Shown here: positions 56,002 to 64,000 of the stretch, piece by piece
How the letters are laid out: each line of letters opens with the position of its first letter
How positions within the stretch are numbered: the first letter of the stretch is position 1
The notes under the pieces: model-generated
What the model saw: only the letters and a program-made list of their open reading frames with translations
Told to the model about the DNA's origin: nothing
Database searches by the model: none
Position numbers and translations under genes: made by a program
NCBI RefSeq assembly: GCF_902706195.1
Contig: NZ_CACSJO010000002.1
Coordinates: forward strand, 296,616 to 360,615
Direction: 5' to 3'
Length of the DNA stretch: 64,000 nucleotides
From: Novosphingobium sp. 18050
Lineage (GTDB): Bacteria; Pseudomonadota; Alphaproteobacteria; Sphingomonadales; Sphingomonadaceae

Positions 56002-56901
56002 ATGTCGAATCCGCACGATCCCGCCTTCCTGGTAAAGGCCGAAACCCTTGTTGACGCGCTGCCCTACATGCAGCGTTACGCCGGGCGCACTTTCGTGGTG
56101 AAGTATGGCGGCCACGCCATGGGCGACCCGGAGAAGGCGGTCGACTTCGCCGAGGACGTGGTGCTGCTCAAAGCAGTCGGCATCAACGTGGTCGTCGTTC
56201 ACGGCGGCGGGCCGCAGATCGGCGCCATGCTCAAGACCATGGGCGTGGAAAGCCGCTTCATCGACGGTCTGCGCGTCACTGACAAGGAAACCGCGCAAGT
56301 CGCGGAAATGGTCCTGTCGGGCGCGATCAACAAGGAAATCGTCGGCTGGATCGCCAAGGCGGGCGGCAAGGCCATGGGCGTGTCCGGCAAGGACGGCGGT
56401 ATGGTCACCGCGCGCAAGGTGCAGCGCACCCGCAAGGACCCCGACAGCCACATCGAGCAGGTCGTCGACCTCGGCTTCGTGGGCGAGCCTGAGAAGATCG
56501 ACACCACCGTGATCGACACGATTTCCGCCGCGGGCATGATCCCGGTGATCGCACCGATCGCGCCGGGGCCGGACGGGCAGACCTACAACGTCAACGCCGA
56601 TACCATGGCCGGCGCCATCGCCGCCGCGCTGGGTGCTTCGCGCCTGTTCCTGCTGACCGACGTGGCCGGCGTACTGGACAAGCAGGGCGAACTGCTGACC
56701 GACCTCACCCCAGCCGCGATCGAGGGGCTGAAAGCCGACGGCACGATCTCGGGCGGCATGATTCCCAAGCTGGAAACCTGCATCCACGCCATCGAGGCCG
56801 GGTGCGAGGCTGCCGTCGTCCTTGACGGACGGGTATCGCATGCCATGTTGTTGGAAATATTCACGCAGGAAGGTGCGGGCACGCTGATCCGTGCGGGCTG
56901 A
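56002..56901 (+). CDS. argB: N-acetylglutamate kinase
   Basis: Second step of arginine biosynthesis. The 299-residue amino acid kinase has the [11 protein letters not shown] start of the fold, [19 protein letters not shown]-like [13 protein letters not shown], and the C-terminal [13 protein letters not shown] region where arginine-sensitive NAGKs bind arginine. The N-terminal extension (residues 1-25) is typical of arginine-inhibitable hexameric forms. The arginine catabolic operon lies far away in this window. Confidence 0.96.
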   Translation: MSNPHDPAFLVKAETLVDALPYMQRYAGRTFVVKYGGHAMGDPEKAVDFAEDVVLLKAVGINVVVVHGGGPQIGAMLKTMGVESRFIDGLRVTDKETAQVAEMVLSGAINKEIVGWIAKAGGKAMGVSGKDGGMVTARKVQRTRKDPDSHIEQVVDLGFVGEPEKIDTTVIDTISAAGMIPVIAPIAPGPDGQTYNVNADTMAGAIAAALGASRLFLLTDVAGVLDKQGELLTDLTPAAIEGLKADGTISGGMIPKLETCIHAIEAGCEAAVVLDGRVSHAMLLEIFTQEGAGTLIRAG

Positions 56902-56965
56902 ATTCTTCCGCGCCAATCGTTCCTCGGGGAGGGGAACCTGAGAACCGAAAGGCTTTTCTAAGCAC

Positions 56966-57538
56966 ATGCGTATCAAAGCCGCCCTCGCCATCGCGCTCTC
57001 GGGAGCCGCGCTGATGCTTGCCGCCTGTGACAAGAGCGGCGATACGCCGGCCGGTGTGGCTAGTTTGGCTCCCAATACAGGCGCCAGTTCTGACGCCAGC
57101 GGCGCGGTGGGCGAAGACGGGCCTGTCACGGATGCCTCCGGTGCGGCCGCCGGGGCTGCTGTCGCCAGTACGCTCGACATGGGCGCGCTGACCGAGCGCC
57201 GCGATCCCGAACGCCTGCTGCGCTATTACGTCAGCGCCATCCGCGTGGGCGACTGGGCCAATGGCGCCAGGGCGTGGAGCCTCGATGCCGAGATGACGCC
57301 CGCCAAGCTCGAAGCGGAATTCGGCGGCAAGGCCGGCCCAAAGCTGGCGGTCGGCAAGGGTGACATGGAAGGCGCGGCCGGCTCGCTCTACTACGAAGCG
57401 CCGCTGGTGGTCGACTTCGGCGACGGGCGTCCCTCCAAGCGCGGAACCATCGTGCTGCGCCGCGTGAACGACGTGCCCGGTGCCAGCGGCGAGCAGCTTA
57501 ACTGGCGGATCGAGCGGACCTCGACGCTGACGAAGTAA
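56966..57538 (+). CDS. Hypothetical lipoprotein
   Basis: A 190-residue protein with lipobox LMLAAC (Cys21), a Gly/Ser/Ala-rich linker, and a compact C-terminal domain around RRDPERLLRYYVSAIRVGDWANGARAWSLD. The domain resembles small alpha+beta secreted proteins of the sphingomonads, but I do not recognise a named family. It follows argB by 64 bp and may have its own promoter. Function is unknown. Confidence 0.7.
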   Translation: MRIKAALAIALSGAALMLAACDKSGDTPAGVASLAPNTGASSDASGAVGEDGPVTDASGAAAGAAVASTLDMGALTERRDPERLLRYYVSAIRVGDWANGARAWSLDAEMTPAKLEAEFGGKAGPKLAVGKGDMEGAAGSLYYEAPLVVDFGDGRPSKRGTIVLRRVNDVPGASGEQLNWRIERTSTLTK

Positions 57539-57715
57539 GGGGCAGGGTAAAGGGCGGGCCGGCGTTCCCGTCGGGGCCATCATTTCTCGATGTCACCCGC
57601 ATCTCGCCGTTCGTCGATCCCCACCCATCTACGGTGGACGCACCCTTGCCCCGATGCCGTTTGCTCGGCTATCAGCGCGGCCTGAAAGCGCATTCGCGCA
57701 GAAAAGGAGCCGGCG

Positions 57716-58009
57716 TTGCTGTTCTTCACCCTCTACCAGATCGTCGATTACCTCATTAACATCATCGTCTTCGTGGTGATCGTGCAGTTCGTGCTGGGCC
57801 TGCTGATCGCGTTCAACGTGGTCAACATGCACAACCAGTTCGTCTCGGCGATCTACACCGCGCTCAACGCGATCCTCGAACCGATGCTCAAGCCCATCCG
57901 CAAGATCATGCCCAATACCGGCGCGATCGACTTCTCGCCGATGGTTCTGATCATCGGGCTGACGATCCTGCAGATCATTCTGGGCAACCTCGCAAGGGCC
58001 TACGGCTGA
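57716..58009 (+). CDS. YggT-family membrane protein
   Basis: A 97-residue protein starting at TTG with two hydrophobic segments: [18 protein letters not shown] and the C-terminal [14 protein letters not shown], with [11 protein letters not shown] between them, matching the YggT/YlmG group implicated in membrane and division-site function. folD overlaps its stop (TGATG). Confidence 0.88.
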   Translation: MLFFTLYQIVDYLINIIVFVVIVQFVLGLLIAFNVVNMHNQFVSAIYTALNAILEPMLKPIRKIMPNTGAIDFSPMVLIIGLTILQIILGNLARAYG

Positions 58010-58905
58010 TGAGCACGGCGGCTATCATCGACGGCAAGGCTTTTGCCGAATCGCTGCGCACGCGCGTCGGCCATGTCGCGGCGGACTTCGCGGCGAAAGC
58101 CGGGCGCAAGGCCGGTCTCGCAGTCGTCCTCGTCGGCGAGGACCCGGCAAGCCAGGTCTATGTGCGCAACAAGGGCAAGCAGACACTGGCCTGCGGCATG
58201 GAGAGCTTCGAACACAAGCTCTCCGCCGATGCTGCCGAGGCCGATCTTCTCGCCGTCGTCGCGCAGTTGAACGACGATCCGGCGGTGGACGGTATCCTCG
58301 TCCAGCTGCCCCTTCCGGCGCACATGAACGAGGCGAAGATCATCGCCACGATCAACCCGGACAAGGACGTTGATGGCTTCCACGTCGTCAATGTCGGGCG
58401 TCTGGCCACGGGCCTGCCGGGCTTCGTGCCGTGCACGCCGCTGGGCTGCGTGATGCTGCTCAAGGACAAGCTGGGCTCGCTTTCGGGCCTGGATGCGGTC
58501 GTGATCGGACGTTCGAACATCGTCGGCAAGCCAATGGCGCAGCTTCTTATCGCGGAAAGCTGCACCGTCACCGTGGCGCACAGCCGGACGAAGGACCTGC
58601 CCGAAGTAGTGCGCCGCGCGGACATCGTCATCGCCGCCGTGGGCCGCCCGGAAATGGTCAAGGGTGATTGGCTGAAGCCCGGCGCGACCGTGATCGACGT
58701 GGGTATCAACCGCGTTCCGGGACCTGAGGAAGGCAAGACCAAGCTGGTCGGCGACGTCGACTTCGCTTCGGCCAGCGCGGTCGCAGGCGCGATCACGCCG
58801 GTGCCGGGCGGGGTGGGTCCGATGACCATCGCCGTGCTTCTGCGCAATACGGTCGTCGCTGCGCATCGCAACATGGGCCTCGCCCTCGACGAGAGCGCGC
58901 TTTGA
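58009..58905 (+). CDS. folD: Bifunctional methylenetetrahydrofolate dehydrogenase/cyclohydrolase
   Basis: Links one-carbon units at the 5,10-methylene and 10-formyl levels. The 298-residue protein has [16 protein letters not shown] (catalytic Lys and Tyr), [15 protein letters not shown], the NADP motif [13 protein letters not shown], and [13 protein letters not shown] at the end. It overlaps yggT upstream and the next gene downstream by 4 nt (TTGA), so the operon continues. Confidence 0.97.
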   Translation: MSTAAIIDGKAFAESLRTRVGHVAADFAAKAGRKAGLAVVLVGEDPASQVYVRNKGKQTLACGMESFEHKLSADAAEADLLAVVAQLNDDPAVDGILVQLPLPAHMNEAKIIATINPDKDVDGFHVVNVGRLATGLPGFVPCTPLGCVMLLKDKLGSLSGLDAVVIGRSNIVGKPMAQLLIAESCTVTVAHSRTKDLPEVVRRADIVIAAVGRPEMVKGDWLKPGATVIDVGINRVPGPEEGKTKLVGDVDFASASAVAGAITPVPGGVGPMTIAVLLRNTVVAAHRNMGLALDESAL

Positions 58906-59621
58906 AGCGCCTTGCGCCCGCCTTGGCGCTGCTTGCGCTGGCGGGCGCACTGGCTTCCCCGATGGAGGCCGCGGCGCGGCGCAAGGGTTACGACGGTCCG
59001 CCAGGTGCCGGCACCGCCAATCCCAGTGCGCTGGTCGCCGCGGAAATCGCCTTTGCCCGCATGGCGCGCGAGAAGGGTCAATGGACCGCCTTTCGCGAAT
59101 ATGCGGATGACGATGCGGTGATGTTCGTGCCGCAGGCGGTGCTGGCGAAGGACTGGCTTCGCGGCCGGGCCGACCCTTCTGCGCCGGTGCAGTGGCAGAC
59201 CCATCAGGTCTGGATGAGCTGCGACGGCACGGTCGGCGTCACCAAGGGCGGCTGGCAGCAGCCGGACGGCAAAACGGGCTATTTCACCACCATCTGGAAG
59301 CGCCAGAAGAAGGGCAATTTCCGCTGGATTCTCGATCAGGGGGATACCCTGGCGCAGCCGCTGGTGGAACCGGACATGCTCTCCGCTTCGGTTGCGGATT
59401 GCGACAGGCGCCATCAGGGACCGCATCCCGAGGGGACCATCGTGGTCGAGGAAAAGTCCGGCATGGTTCGTCCGAAGGGTTCGGGCGAGTCCGATGACGG
59501 CACTCTGAAATGGACGTACACCGTCGCGCCGGACAATTCGCGTACCGTGGCGGTGTCGATGCTCAAGGGCGGGGAACAGCGGCAGGTGTTCTCGCTCGAT
59601 ATAGCCGCCGGGGAACGGTAA
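58902..59621 (+). CDS. Secreted hypothetical protein with NTF2-like (DUF4440-type) fold
   Basis: A 239-residue protein starting at TTG in the folD stop. A signal peptide ends near LASPMEAAA. The region around [34 protein letters not shown] (in parts, [17 protein letters not shown]) resembles SnoaL/NTF2-like domains, followed by beta-rich segments [19 protein letters not shown]. Function is unknown; co-translation with folD is likely incidental. Confidence 0.72.
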   Translation: MKRLAPALALLALAGALASPMEAAARRKGYDGPPGAGTANPSALVAAEIAFARMAREKGQWTAFREYADDDAVMFVPQAVLAKDWLRGRADPSAPVQWQTHQVWMSCDGTVGVTKGGWQQPDGKTGYFTTIWKRQKKGNFRWILDQGDTLAQPLVEPDMLSASVADCDRRHQGPHPEGTIVVEEKSGMVRPKGSGESDDGTLKWTYTVAPDNSRTVAVSMLKGGEQRQVFSLDIAAGER

Positions 59622-59624
59622 AGA

Positions 59625-60251
59625 ATGTACGAACTCTTCGTCAGCGCCTTCATCACCCTGTTCGTGGTGATCGATCCGCCGGGCTGCGCGCCGATCTATG
59701 CCGGGCTTTCGGCCGGGGCGAGCCGTCGTCAGGCGATCGTCATGGCGGCGCGTGCCTGCCTTATCGCCAGCGGTATCCTGATCGTCTTCGGCCTGTTCGG
59801 CGAGCGCCTGCTGGGCGCGTTGCACATCGAACTGGACGCCTTCCGTATCGCGGGCGGCATCATGCTGTTCATGATCGCGGTCGACATGGTCTTCGAAAAG
59901 CGCACCCAGCGCCGTGAGGAGCGTGCCGAGAAGATCATGGCCAATACCGAGGTCGAGGACGTCTCGGTTTTCCCGATGGCGATGCCGATGCTGGCAGGCC
60001 CCGGCTCGATCGCGACGATGATGCTGCTCACCTCGCGCGCCAAGGGCGATGGGCAGACGATGGTGATCCTGGGTGCGATGCTGGCGGTCATGCTGCTGAG
60101 CTTCGCCGCGCTTGCCTCTGCCGGGCCGCTGATGCGGGTGCTGGGCGATAAGGTGGAGGCGGTGATTACCCGCCTGCTTGGGGTCCTGCTGGCCGCGCTG
60201 GCGGCGCAATATGTCATCGACGGTGTCAAGTCGTCCCTGCTTCCGGGATGA
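59625..60251 (+). CDS. MarC-family inner-membrane protein
   Basis: A 208-residue protein with six predicted helices. [21 protein letters not shown] in the first part and [24 protein letters not shown] in the second are MarC hallmarks (in parts, [11 protein letters not shown] and [11 protein letters not shown]). The biological role of this family is unclear; it is not a proven multiple-antibiotic-resistance pump. It follows the NTF2-like gene by 3 bp. Confidence 0.87.
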   Translation: MYELFVSAFITLFVVIDPPGCAPIYAGLSAGASRRQAIVMAARACLIASGILIVFGLFGERLLGALHIELDAFRIAGGIMLFMIAVDMVFEKRTQRREERAEKIMANTEVEDVSVFPMAMPMLAGPGSIATMMLLTSRAKGDGQTMVILGAMLAVMLLSFAALASAGPLMRVLGDKVEAVITRLLGVLLAALAAQYVIDGVKSSLLPG

Positions 60252-60261
60252 TGCTGCGTTG

Positions 60262-60588
60262 ATGCCGGCTTTCGCGATATACGCCGGTGCGGCGTTGGCG
60301 GAGATTGCTGGCTGCTTTGCGTTCTGGGCGTGGCTGCGTCTGTCGAAAAGCGTGTGGTGGCTGGTCCCCGGCTGCGCTTCGCTGGTGCTGTTCGCCTACC
60401 TGCTGACGCTGGTGGACACCTCGCAGGCGGGCCGCGCCTATGCAGCCTATGGGGGTATCTACATCTCTTCGGCCCTGATCTGGCTATGGCTGGCCGAGGG
60501 CGTGCGGCCTGACCGCTGGGACATATTGGGCGCAGGCCTGTGTCTCGCGGGCGCCGCAGTCATCCTGCTGGCCCCGCACAGGGCGTAA
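60262..60588 (+). CDS. YnfA/UPF0060 small membrane protein
   Basis: A 108-residue protein with four predicted helices: [20 protein letters not shown] and the central [21 protein letters not shown] match UPF0060, a drug/metabolite-transporter-like fold of one domain. The start at 60262 is 10 bp after the marC stop; a longer frame overlaps marC and is unlikely. Substrate unknown. Confidence 0.88.
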   Translation: MPAFAIYAGAALAEIAGCFAFWAWLRLSKSVWWLVPGCASLVLFAYLLTLVDTSQAGRAYAAYGGIYISSALIWLWLAEGVRPDRWDILGAGLCLAGAAVILLAPHRA

Positions 60589-60637
60589 CTGCTCGCTCCC
60601 CCGGCTGGATGAGGGGATTTCTACCCGTCGATCGGCG

Positions 60638-60829
60638 CTATCCGTCGACCGGATAATGCTCCGGCAGGCCACCGAGAGCGATCGGCGGGCCTACCTTGCG
60701 GCGCGAGCCGTCATGGGTGAAGGCTGCCTGAAGGGCTAGGGCGGTGCCTATCAGCAGCATCCACAAGCCCAAAGTCAGAGCCAGAATCGTTTTGAAATGA
60801 AATCGGGAACCCCGGACGCGCTTCTTCAT
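60638..60829 (-). CDS. Small predicted single-pass membrane protein
   Basis: A 63-residue protein: a basic start MKKRVRGSRFHFK, one transmembrane helix (ILALTLGLWMLLIGTALALQ), and a short periplasmic tail with PPIALGGLPEHYPVDG. I chose the ATG at 60829 because AGGGAG sits at good distance upstream; an ATG six codons earlier has none. It is convergent with the ynfA gene. No homologue is recognised and function is unknown. Confidence 0.6.
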   Translation of the reverse strand: MKKRVRGSRFHFKTILALTLGLWMLLIGTALALQAAFTHDGSRRKVGPPIALGGLPEHYPVDG

Positions 60830-61038
60830 GACGCAGTCTCCCTGCATCGCGCCTTCCCCAGTTGCAGACTATGTTGAGCTGGCGCCTTGCACCAGCGATT
60901 TTCCTGCGGGGGGAGGTAAAGGCGGGACGAAGCGTGCAGCAGGCATGGCCGGGACGTTCATGCTTCAGGTGTTTGCGGGTCTATCGACCTCCGCTCGGCC
61001 TGATCCCGTCGCAAGCGTCGGGCACAACCTCGCCCGGC

Positions 61039-61653
61039 CTACTGTAAAGTCGCGCCGTCCTCGTCATCATCGCCGCTGGTGCGACCGAAGAACTGCATGA
61101 GCTGGACCAGAAGCTCGCACCGCGCGCCAAGGCCGGATGCCTCCAGCAGGGCCTGCTTGGCGGCAGGGTCGAACGGCGCGATCTGCGAGACGCCGTTGAT
61201 CAGCGAGAGATCGTCGAGCCGTCCCACCTGATCCCAATCGACCACGTAGCCTTGCGCATCGGCGAAGCGGCGGGCTTCGCGCTCGAAGCTGGCGCGCTCG
61301 ATGGGGGCGAGGACTTCGCCGTTGTTCTCCGCCAGCAGTTCGGCCTCGACCTGCCGGAACGGCGTCGTCACGACCAGTTCGCGCAGCACCCTGAAGCGGG
61401 TCTCGCCCTCCAGTACGATGTTGAAGCGCCCGTCTTCCAGCGCCTCCACATCGCCGATCCGTCCCAGGCAGCCCACGGTGTAGAGCGTGGAGCCCTCCGC
61501 AGGGCGCTGTGGCTGGATCATGCCGATGCGCCGGTCACGGGCCAGCACATCGCTCACCATCGCACGGTAGCGTGGTTCGAAGATGTGGAGCGGCAGTTGC
61601 AGTCCCGGATAGAGGACTGCGCCGGCGAGGGGGAAGATCGTGACCCGTGCCAA
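61039..61653 (-). CDS. Lon N-terminal-like (LON-SBD/COG2802) protein
   Basis: A 204-residue protein consisting only of the Lon substrate-binding domain: VTIFPLAGAVLYPGLQLPLHIFEPRYR (in parts, IFPLAGAVLYPG and LHIFEPRYR), then GTVGCLGRI-like YTVGCLGRIGDVEALEDGRF. There is no AAA+ or protease part. No ATG is near; the TTG at 61653, 8 bp before the stop of the upstream cnoX-like gene, fits homology. It is translationally coupled to the thioredoxin/TPR gene. Likely roles involve protein quality control, but nothing is proven. Confidence 0.82.
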   Translation of the reverse strand: MARVTIFPLAGAVLYPGLQLPLHIFEPRYRAMVSDVLARDRRIGMIQPQRPAEGSTLYTVGCLGRIGDVEALEDGRFNIVLEGETRFRVLRELVVTTPFRQVEAELLAENNGEVLAPIERASFEREARRFADAQGYVVDWDQVGRLDDLSLINGVSQIAPFDPAAKQALLEASGLGARCELLVQLMQFFGRTSGDDDEDGATLQ

Positions 61654-61660
61654 CTCTGGC

Positions 61661-62572
61661 TCAGCCGAACAGCACGGTGGAAAGCTTGCGCCGGGTTGCC
61701 GATACCCACGGATCTTCCAGCCCCACGGCCTCGAAGATCTCCAGCAGTTTCGTGCGTGCGGCGCTTTCGTTCCACTCGCGGTCGGCAGCGACCATGCGCA
61801 GCAGCGTCTCGGCGGCGGCGTCACGCTCTCCGGCTGCAAAGGCGGCGGCGGCGAAGGCGAACTGCGCCTCCATGTCGGCGGGGCGCTCGGCGGCGGCCGC
61901 GCGCAAGGCGGCCAGTTCGCTGTCCTCGGGCTTGTCCTGCACCAGCGCCAAAGCTTTGCGGGCGCGTTCGACGTTCGGATCGGCGGTCAGCGGCTCGCCC
62001 AGCGAATCGAGGACCTGCGCGGCCTCTTCCAGTCGCCCGGCGGCGACGAAGGAGCGGATCAGCCCGGCGATCACTTCGCCGTTGTCAGGCGCGACCTCAA
62101 GGATCTGCATGTAGATGCTGGCGGCACGCTCGCCATCGCCGTCAGCCAGAGCTTCCTCAGCCATGGCGATCAGCGGGGCGAGGTCCACTTTCGGTTCTGC
62201 GCCGGCGGGCTGCACGGGCAGCTTTTCCAGCAGCTGGTCGAGCATCGTCTTGAGTTGCGATTCGCTGCGGGCATTGGTCAGGTCCGCCACCGGCTGGCCC
62301 TGGAAGATCGCATAGACCGTCGGGATCGAGCGCACTTGGAACTGCGAGGCGATGAACTGTTCCTCGTCGACATTGACCTTGGCGAGGATCACTCCCTTGT
62401 CAGCATATTCCGCCGCGACCTTTTCGAGGAGCGGGGTCAGCGCCTTGCACGGCCCGCACCACTCAGCCCAGAAGTCGAGAATCACGAGCTGGGTCATCGA
62501 AGGCTCGACCACCGCCTGGCGAAACCGGTCCACTGCCTTCTGCTCGTCGAGATTGAGACCCATGCTGGCCAA
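61661..62572 (-). CDS. Thioredoxin-TPR co-chaperone (CnoX/YbbN family)
   Basis: A 303-residue protein: an N-terminal thioredoxin domain with WCGPC (residues 38-42), then about six helical TPR-like repeats (KPEDSELAALRAAAAERP near residue 215). This is the domain order of CnoX (YbbN), a holdase that cooperates with chaperones under oxidative stress. Escherichia CnoX lacks the CxxC, while this one keeps it and could be redox-active. A COG2802 gene follows. Family identity is firm; activity is inferred. Confidence 0.9.
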   Translation of the reverse strand: MASMGLNLDEQKAVDRFRQAVVEPSMTQLVILDFWAEWCGPCKALTPLLEKVAAEYADKGVILAKVNVDEEQFIASQFQVRSIPTVYAIFQGQPVADLTNARSESQLKTMLDQLLEKLPVQPAGAEPKVDLAPLIAMAEEALADGDGERAASIYMQILEVAPDNGEVIAGLIRSFVAAGRLEEAAQVLDSLGEPLTADPNVERARKALALVQDKPEDSELAALRAAAAERPADMEAQFAFAAAAFAAGERDAAAETLLRMVAADREWNESAARTKLLEIFEAVGLEDPWVSATRRKLSTVLFG

Positions 62573-62796
62573 GATTCGTGCTCCCGTAGTGGTTGAAGGC
62601 TGTATGTCGGCACCTTAGATCGGGTTTCCGGGGCCGTTTGTGAAGGGTTAATGCGCTGTCGCCTGCGGTAATTCCCGGTGTCTCGCGACGTCTTGCAGTT
62701 TTCTTGCACTTCCCTCTTGCGGGGTTTGGAAACCGCTGCTAGTGGCGCCCCTCCACACCGGACCCGGCCAACGCCGCCCGGTTGGATAACGCCAGA

Positions 62797-62871
62797 GCGG
62801 GCGTAGCTCAGTGGTAGAGCACAACCTTGCCAAGGTTGGGGTCGAGGGTTCGAATCCCTTCGCCCGCTCCA
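62797..62871 (+). tRNA. tRNA-Gly (anticodon GCC), copy 1
   Basis: Cloverleaf of 75 nt including encoded CCA: acceptor GCGGGCG/CGCCCGC, D-arm GCTC/GAGC, anticodon arm CAACC-TTGCCAA-GGTTG, T-arm GAGGG-TTCGAAT-CCCTT. Anticodon GCC reads GGC/GGT. Upstream, CCTCTTGC (84 bp before) and CGCTGCTAGTGG (63 bp before) form a promoter shared exactly in position with copy 2. Confidence 0.97.
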
Positions 62872-63031
62872 GTTTCTCCTGACATGCAGTAGAAATTGCC
62901 GTCCAGCCTCATTGGGGCTTGGGCGGTTTTCCCGCGTTCGCCATACAGTTTTTCGACAAAACGTGGCGCGGGCGCGCGTGGTTACATAAGTTCAATTTGA
63001 ATCGACTGTGCTGCAACGCGATAATGAGAAC

Positions 63032-63379
63032 ATGCAAAGCATTTTCCGAATCGCGTTCTGGGCCGCGCTGGCCTTTGCCGTCACCATGGCGGTGCTGCCG
63101 CACCCGCCGCAGCTGGCGGGGGAGATGAACGATAAATTCCAGCATATGATGGCGTTTGCCACCCTCGCCGTGCTGGCCGTGCTGGCCTATCCGCGTACCT
63201 CGAAAATCAGAATCGCGCTGAGCCTCGTGGCGGTCGGCGCGGGGATCGAGATCGTCCAGATGATCCCGTTCCTGCACCGCGATGCGGAATGGATGGACCT
63301 TGCCGCCGATACCTGCGCGGTTCTGGTTATGCTGGCAGTGGTGACGCTGGCATTCGGCTGGCATCGCCGCACACGTTAG
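63032..63379 (+). CDS. VanZ-like family membrane protein
   Basis: A 115-residue protein with four hydrophobic segments: FRIAFWAALAFAVTMAVLP, then DKFQHMMAFATLAVLAVLAYP, ALSLVAVGAGIEIVQMIP and DLAADTCAVLVMLAVVTLAFG. The DKFxHMMAF and EWMDLAADTCA patterns fit VanZ-like small membrane proteins, whose function outside teicoplanin resistance is unknown. ATG at 63032 is preferred to the upstream GTG. It lies between the two identical tRNA-Gly genes. Confidence 0.8.
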   Translation: MQSIFRIAFWAALAFAVTMAVLPHPPQLAGEMNDKFQHMMAFATLAVLAVLAYPRTSKIRIALSLVAVGAGIEIVQMIPFLHRDAEWMDLAADTCAVLVMLAVVTLAFGWHRRTR

Positions 63380-63511
63380 GCGCCGTTTTCGGCGTGAATT
63401 GCGCTTCGGCCTTTTTTCCGGTTCACCCCTCTTGCCGAGGGGGCAAAGCGCTGCTAGTGGCCCCTCCACCCGGACGGATCGCCTTGGCGAACCGCTCCTT
63501 TAAACGCCAGA

Positions 63512-63586
63512 GCGGGCGTAGCTCAGTGGTAGAGCACAACCTTGCCAAGGTTGGGGTCGAGGGTTCGAATCCCTTCGCCCGCTCCA
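63512..63586 (+). tRNA. tRNA-Gly (anticodon GCC), copy 2
   Basis: Sequence identical over 75 nt to copy 1, including encoded CCA, and preceded by the same AACGCCAGA leader. Promoter-like CCTCTTGC and CGCTGCTAGTGG lie at the same distances (84 and 63 bp) as in copy 1, so this is a segmental duplication that includes the promoter. Confidence 0.97.
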
Positions 63587-63668
63587 GTTTTTACGGTATT
63601 CCCAGATAAATCGTTGGTCGAATGCAGGACGGTTTGCCGCCCTGCATCCTTGTGTCCTGTCCACCTGG

Positions 63669-64000
63669 TCAGGCCGTGGGACTATGCGCCGTGACGATCC
63701 ACGCAGCCGCATCGATCATGACCGAGCGTTCGCCCGGACGCCGCGCAAAGGCAGCCCTGACGGCGGTTGCAGCGCGGCTGCGCAGGTCGTCGTCCTGATC
63801 GGCCAGCGCGCGGGAAAGGGGGCCAACCTCGAACGCCATCTCCAGCGCGTCCTCGACGGCGGCTGCTCGCGTCTCGCCCTGTCCGAAGGGAATGGCCTGC
63901 GTGAAAGGCACGATGGCGACCTGGGTGAAACCGGCGCTCTGCAGAACCCGCGTAATCCGCGCCGGATCGCCGAATGAGAACGGGCCGGGCGCCTCGGGAG
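63669..64000 (-). CDS. SAM-dependent methyltransferase-like protein, C-terminal fragment
   Basis: Runs off the right edge. The visible 110 residues include PFSFGDPARI, RVLQSAGFTQVAIVPFTQAI and a C-terminal VMIDAAAWIVTAHSPT stretch, the usual ending of class I methyltransferases of the UbiE/BchM-like group. The SAM-binding motifs are outside the window. The family assignment is by C-terminal pattern only. Confidence 0.65.
   Translation of the reverse strand, partial: PEAPGPFSFGDPARITRVLQSAGFTQVAIVPFTQAIPFGQGETRAAAVEDALEMAFEVGPLSRALADQDDDLRSRAATAVRAAFARRPGERSVMIDAAAWIVTAHSPTA

Overview
This window is ordinary-looking chromosome from a high-GC alphaproteobacterium, most likely a sphingomonad close to Novosphingobium. 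That placement is inference from gene content and protein style: a complete Entner-Doudoroff set (zwf-edd-glk-eda), an arginine succinyltransferase (AST) operon, a Mic60-like COG4223 gene beside hemC-hemD, a TonB receptor with a plug of sphingomonad style, and CTTG-type promoters. I see no phage, integron, transposase, CRISPR or rRNA. Two identical tRNA-Gly(GCC) genes lie near the right end.

Left part (1-13.8 kb). The window opens inside the 3' end of an NAD-glutamate dehydrogenase. Next comes a tyrosine/phenylalanine catabolic block (Lrp regulator, phhA, hppD, a VOC protein, maiA) and a HAD phosphatase. A five-gene minus-strand operon follows, transcribed as DUF1338/HglS-like enzyme, astD, M20 hydrolase, astA, astB, with junctions that overlap or touch. 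It lacks astC and a recognisable astE; the M20 protein may fill the desuccinylase role. Two plus-strand redox enzymes follow: a 3-hydroxyisobutyrate dehydrogenase-family protein and a nitronate monooxygenase.

Central carbon block (13.8-21.6 kb). The minus-strand cluster is zwf, edd, glk, eda, then a PEP-carboxylase homologue whose catalytic motifs are altered. It joins glucose-6-phosphate oxidation, the Entner-Doudoroff steps and a possibly redirected anaplerotic enzyme.

Middle part (21.9-43 kb). A membrane-free PhoR-type kinase, a PmtA-like methyltransferase, an ArsC-like protein, an orphan 2Fe-2S dehydrogenase subunit, a TonB receptor, an FAH-family hydrolase and AlgH lead to the haem genes hemC-hemD plus the Mic60-like gene. 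Divergent to these is tsaD-gpsA-flippase. An OmpA-like protein, an overlooked 30-residue membrane peptide and a helix-hairpin-helix protein follow. Then come a LuxR-type regulator with a perfect 16-bp palindrome and a terminator-bearing transcript candidate in front of it, uvrB, a DUF3617 lipoprotein, an alpha/beta hydrolase and comM.

Right part (43-64 kb). The rpmH-rnpA-yidD-yidC-engB cluster (ribosome, RNase P, membrane insertion) is followed by the most unusual locus in the window. There a Nudix domain is fused in one open frame to a DUF47 (PhoU-like) domain, directly upstream of a PiT phosphate transporter, with a Pho-box-like 11-bp direct repeat in front. After that come a GST, an S1/P1 nuclease, a DMT exporter, an SDR, a CNT nucleoside transporter, a queuosine-precursor transporter, argB, a yggT-folD-marC-ynfA run, a Lon-N/CnoX pair, the twin tRNA-Gly genes around a VanZ-like gene, and a partial methyltransferase.
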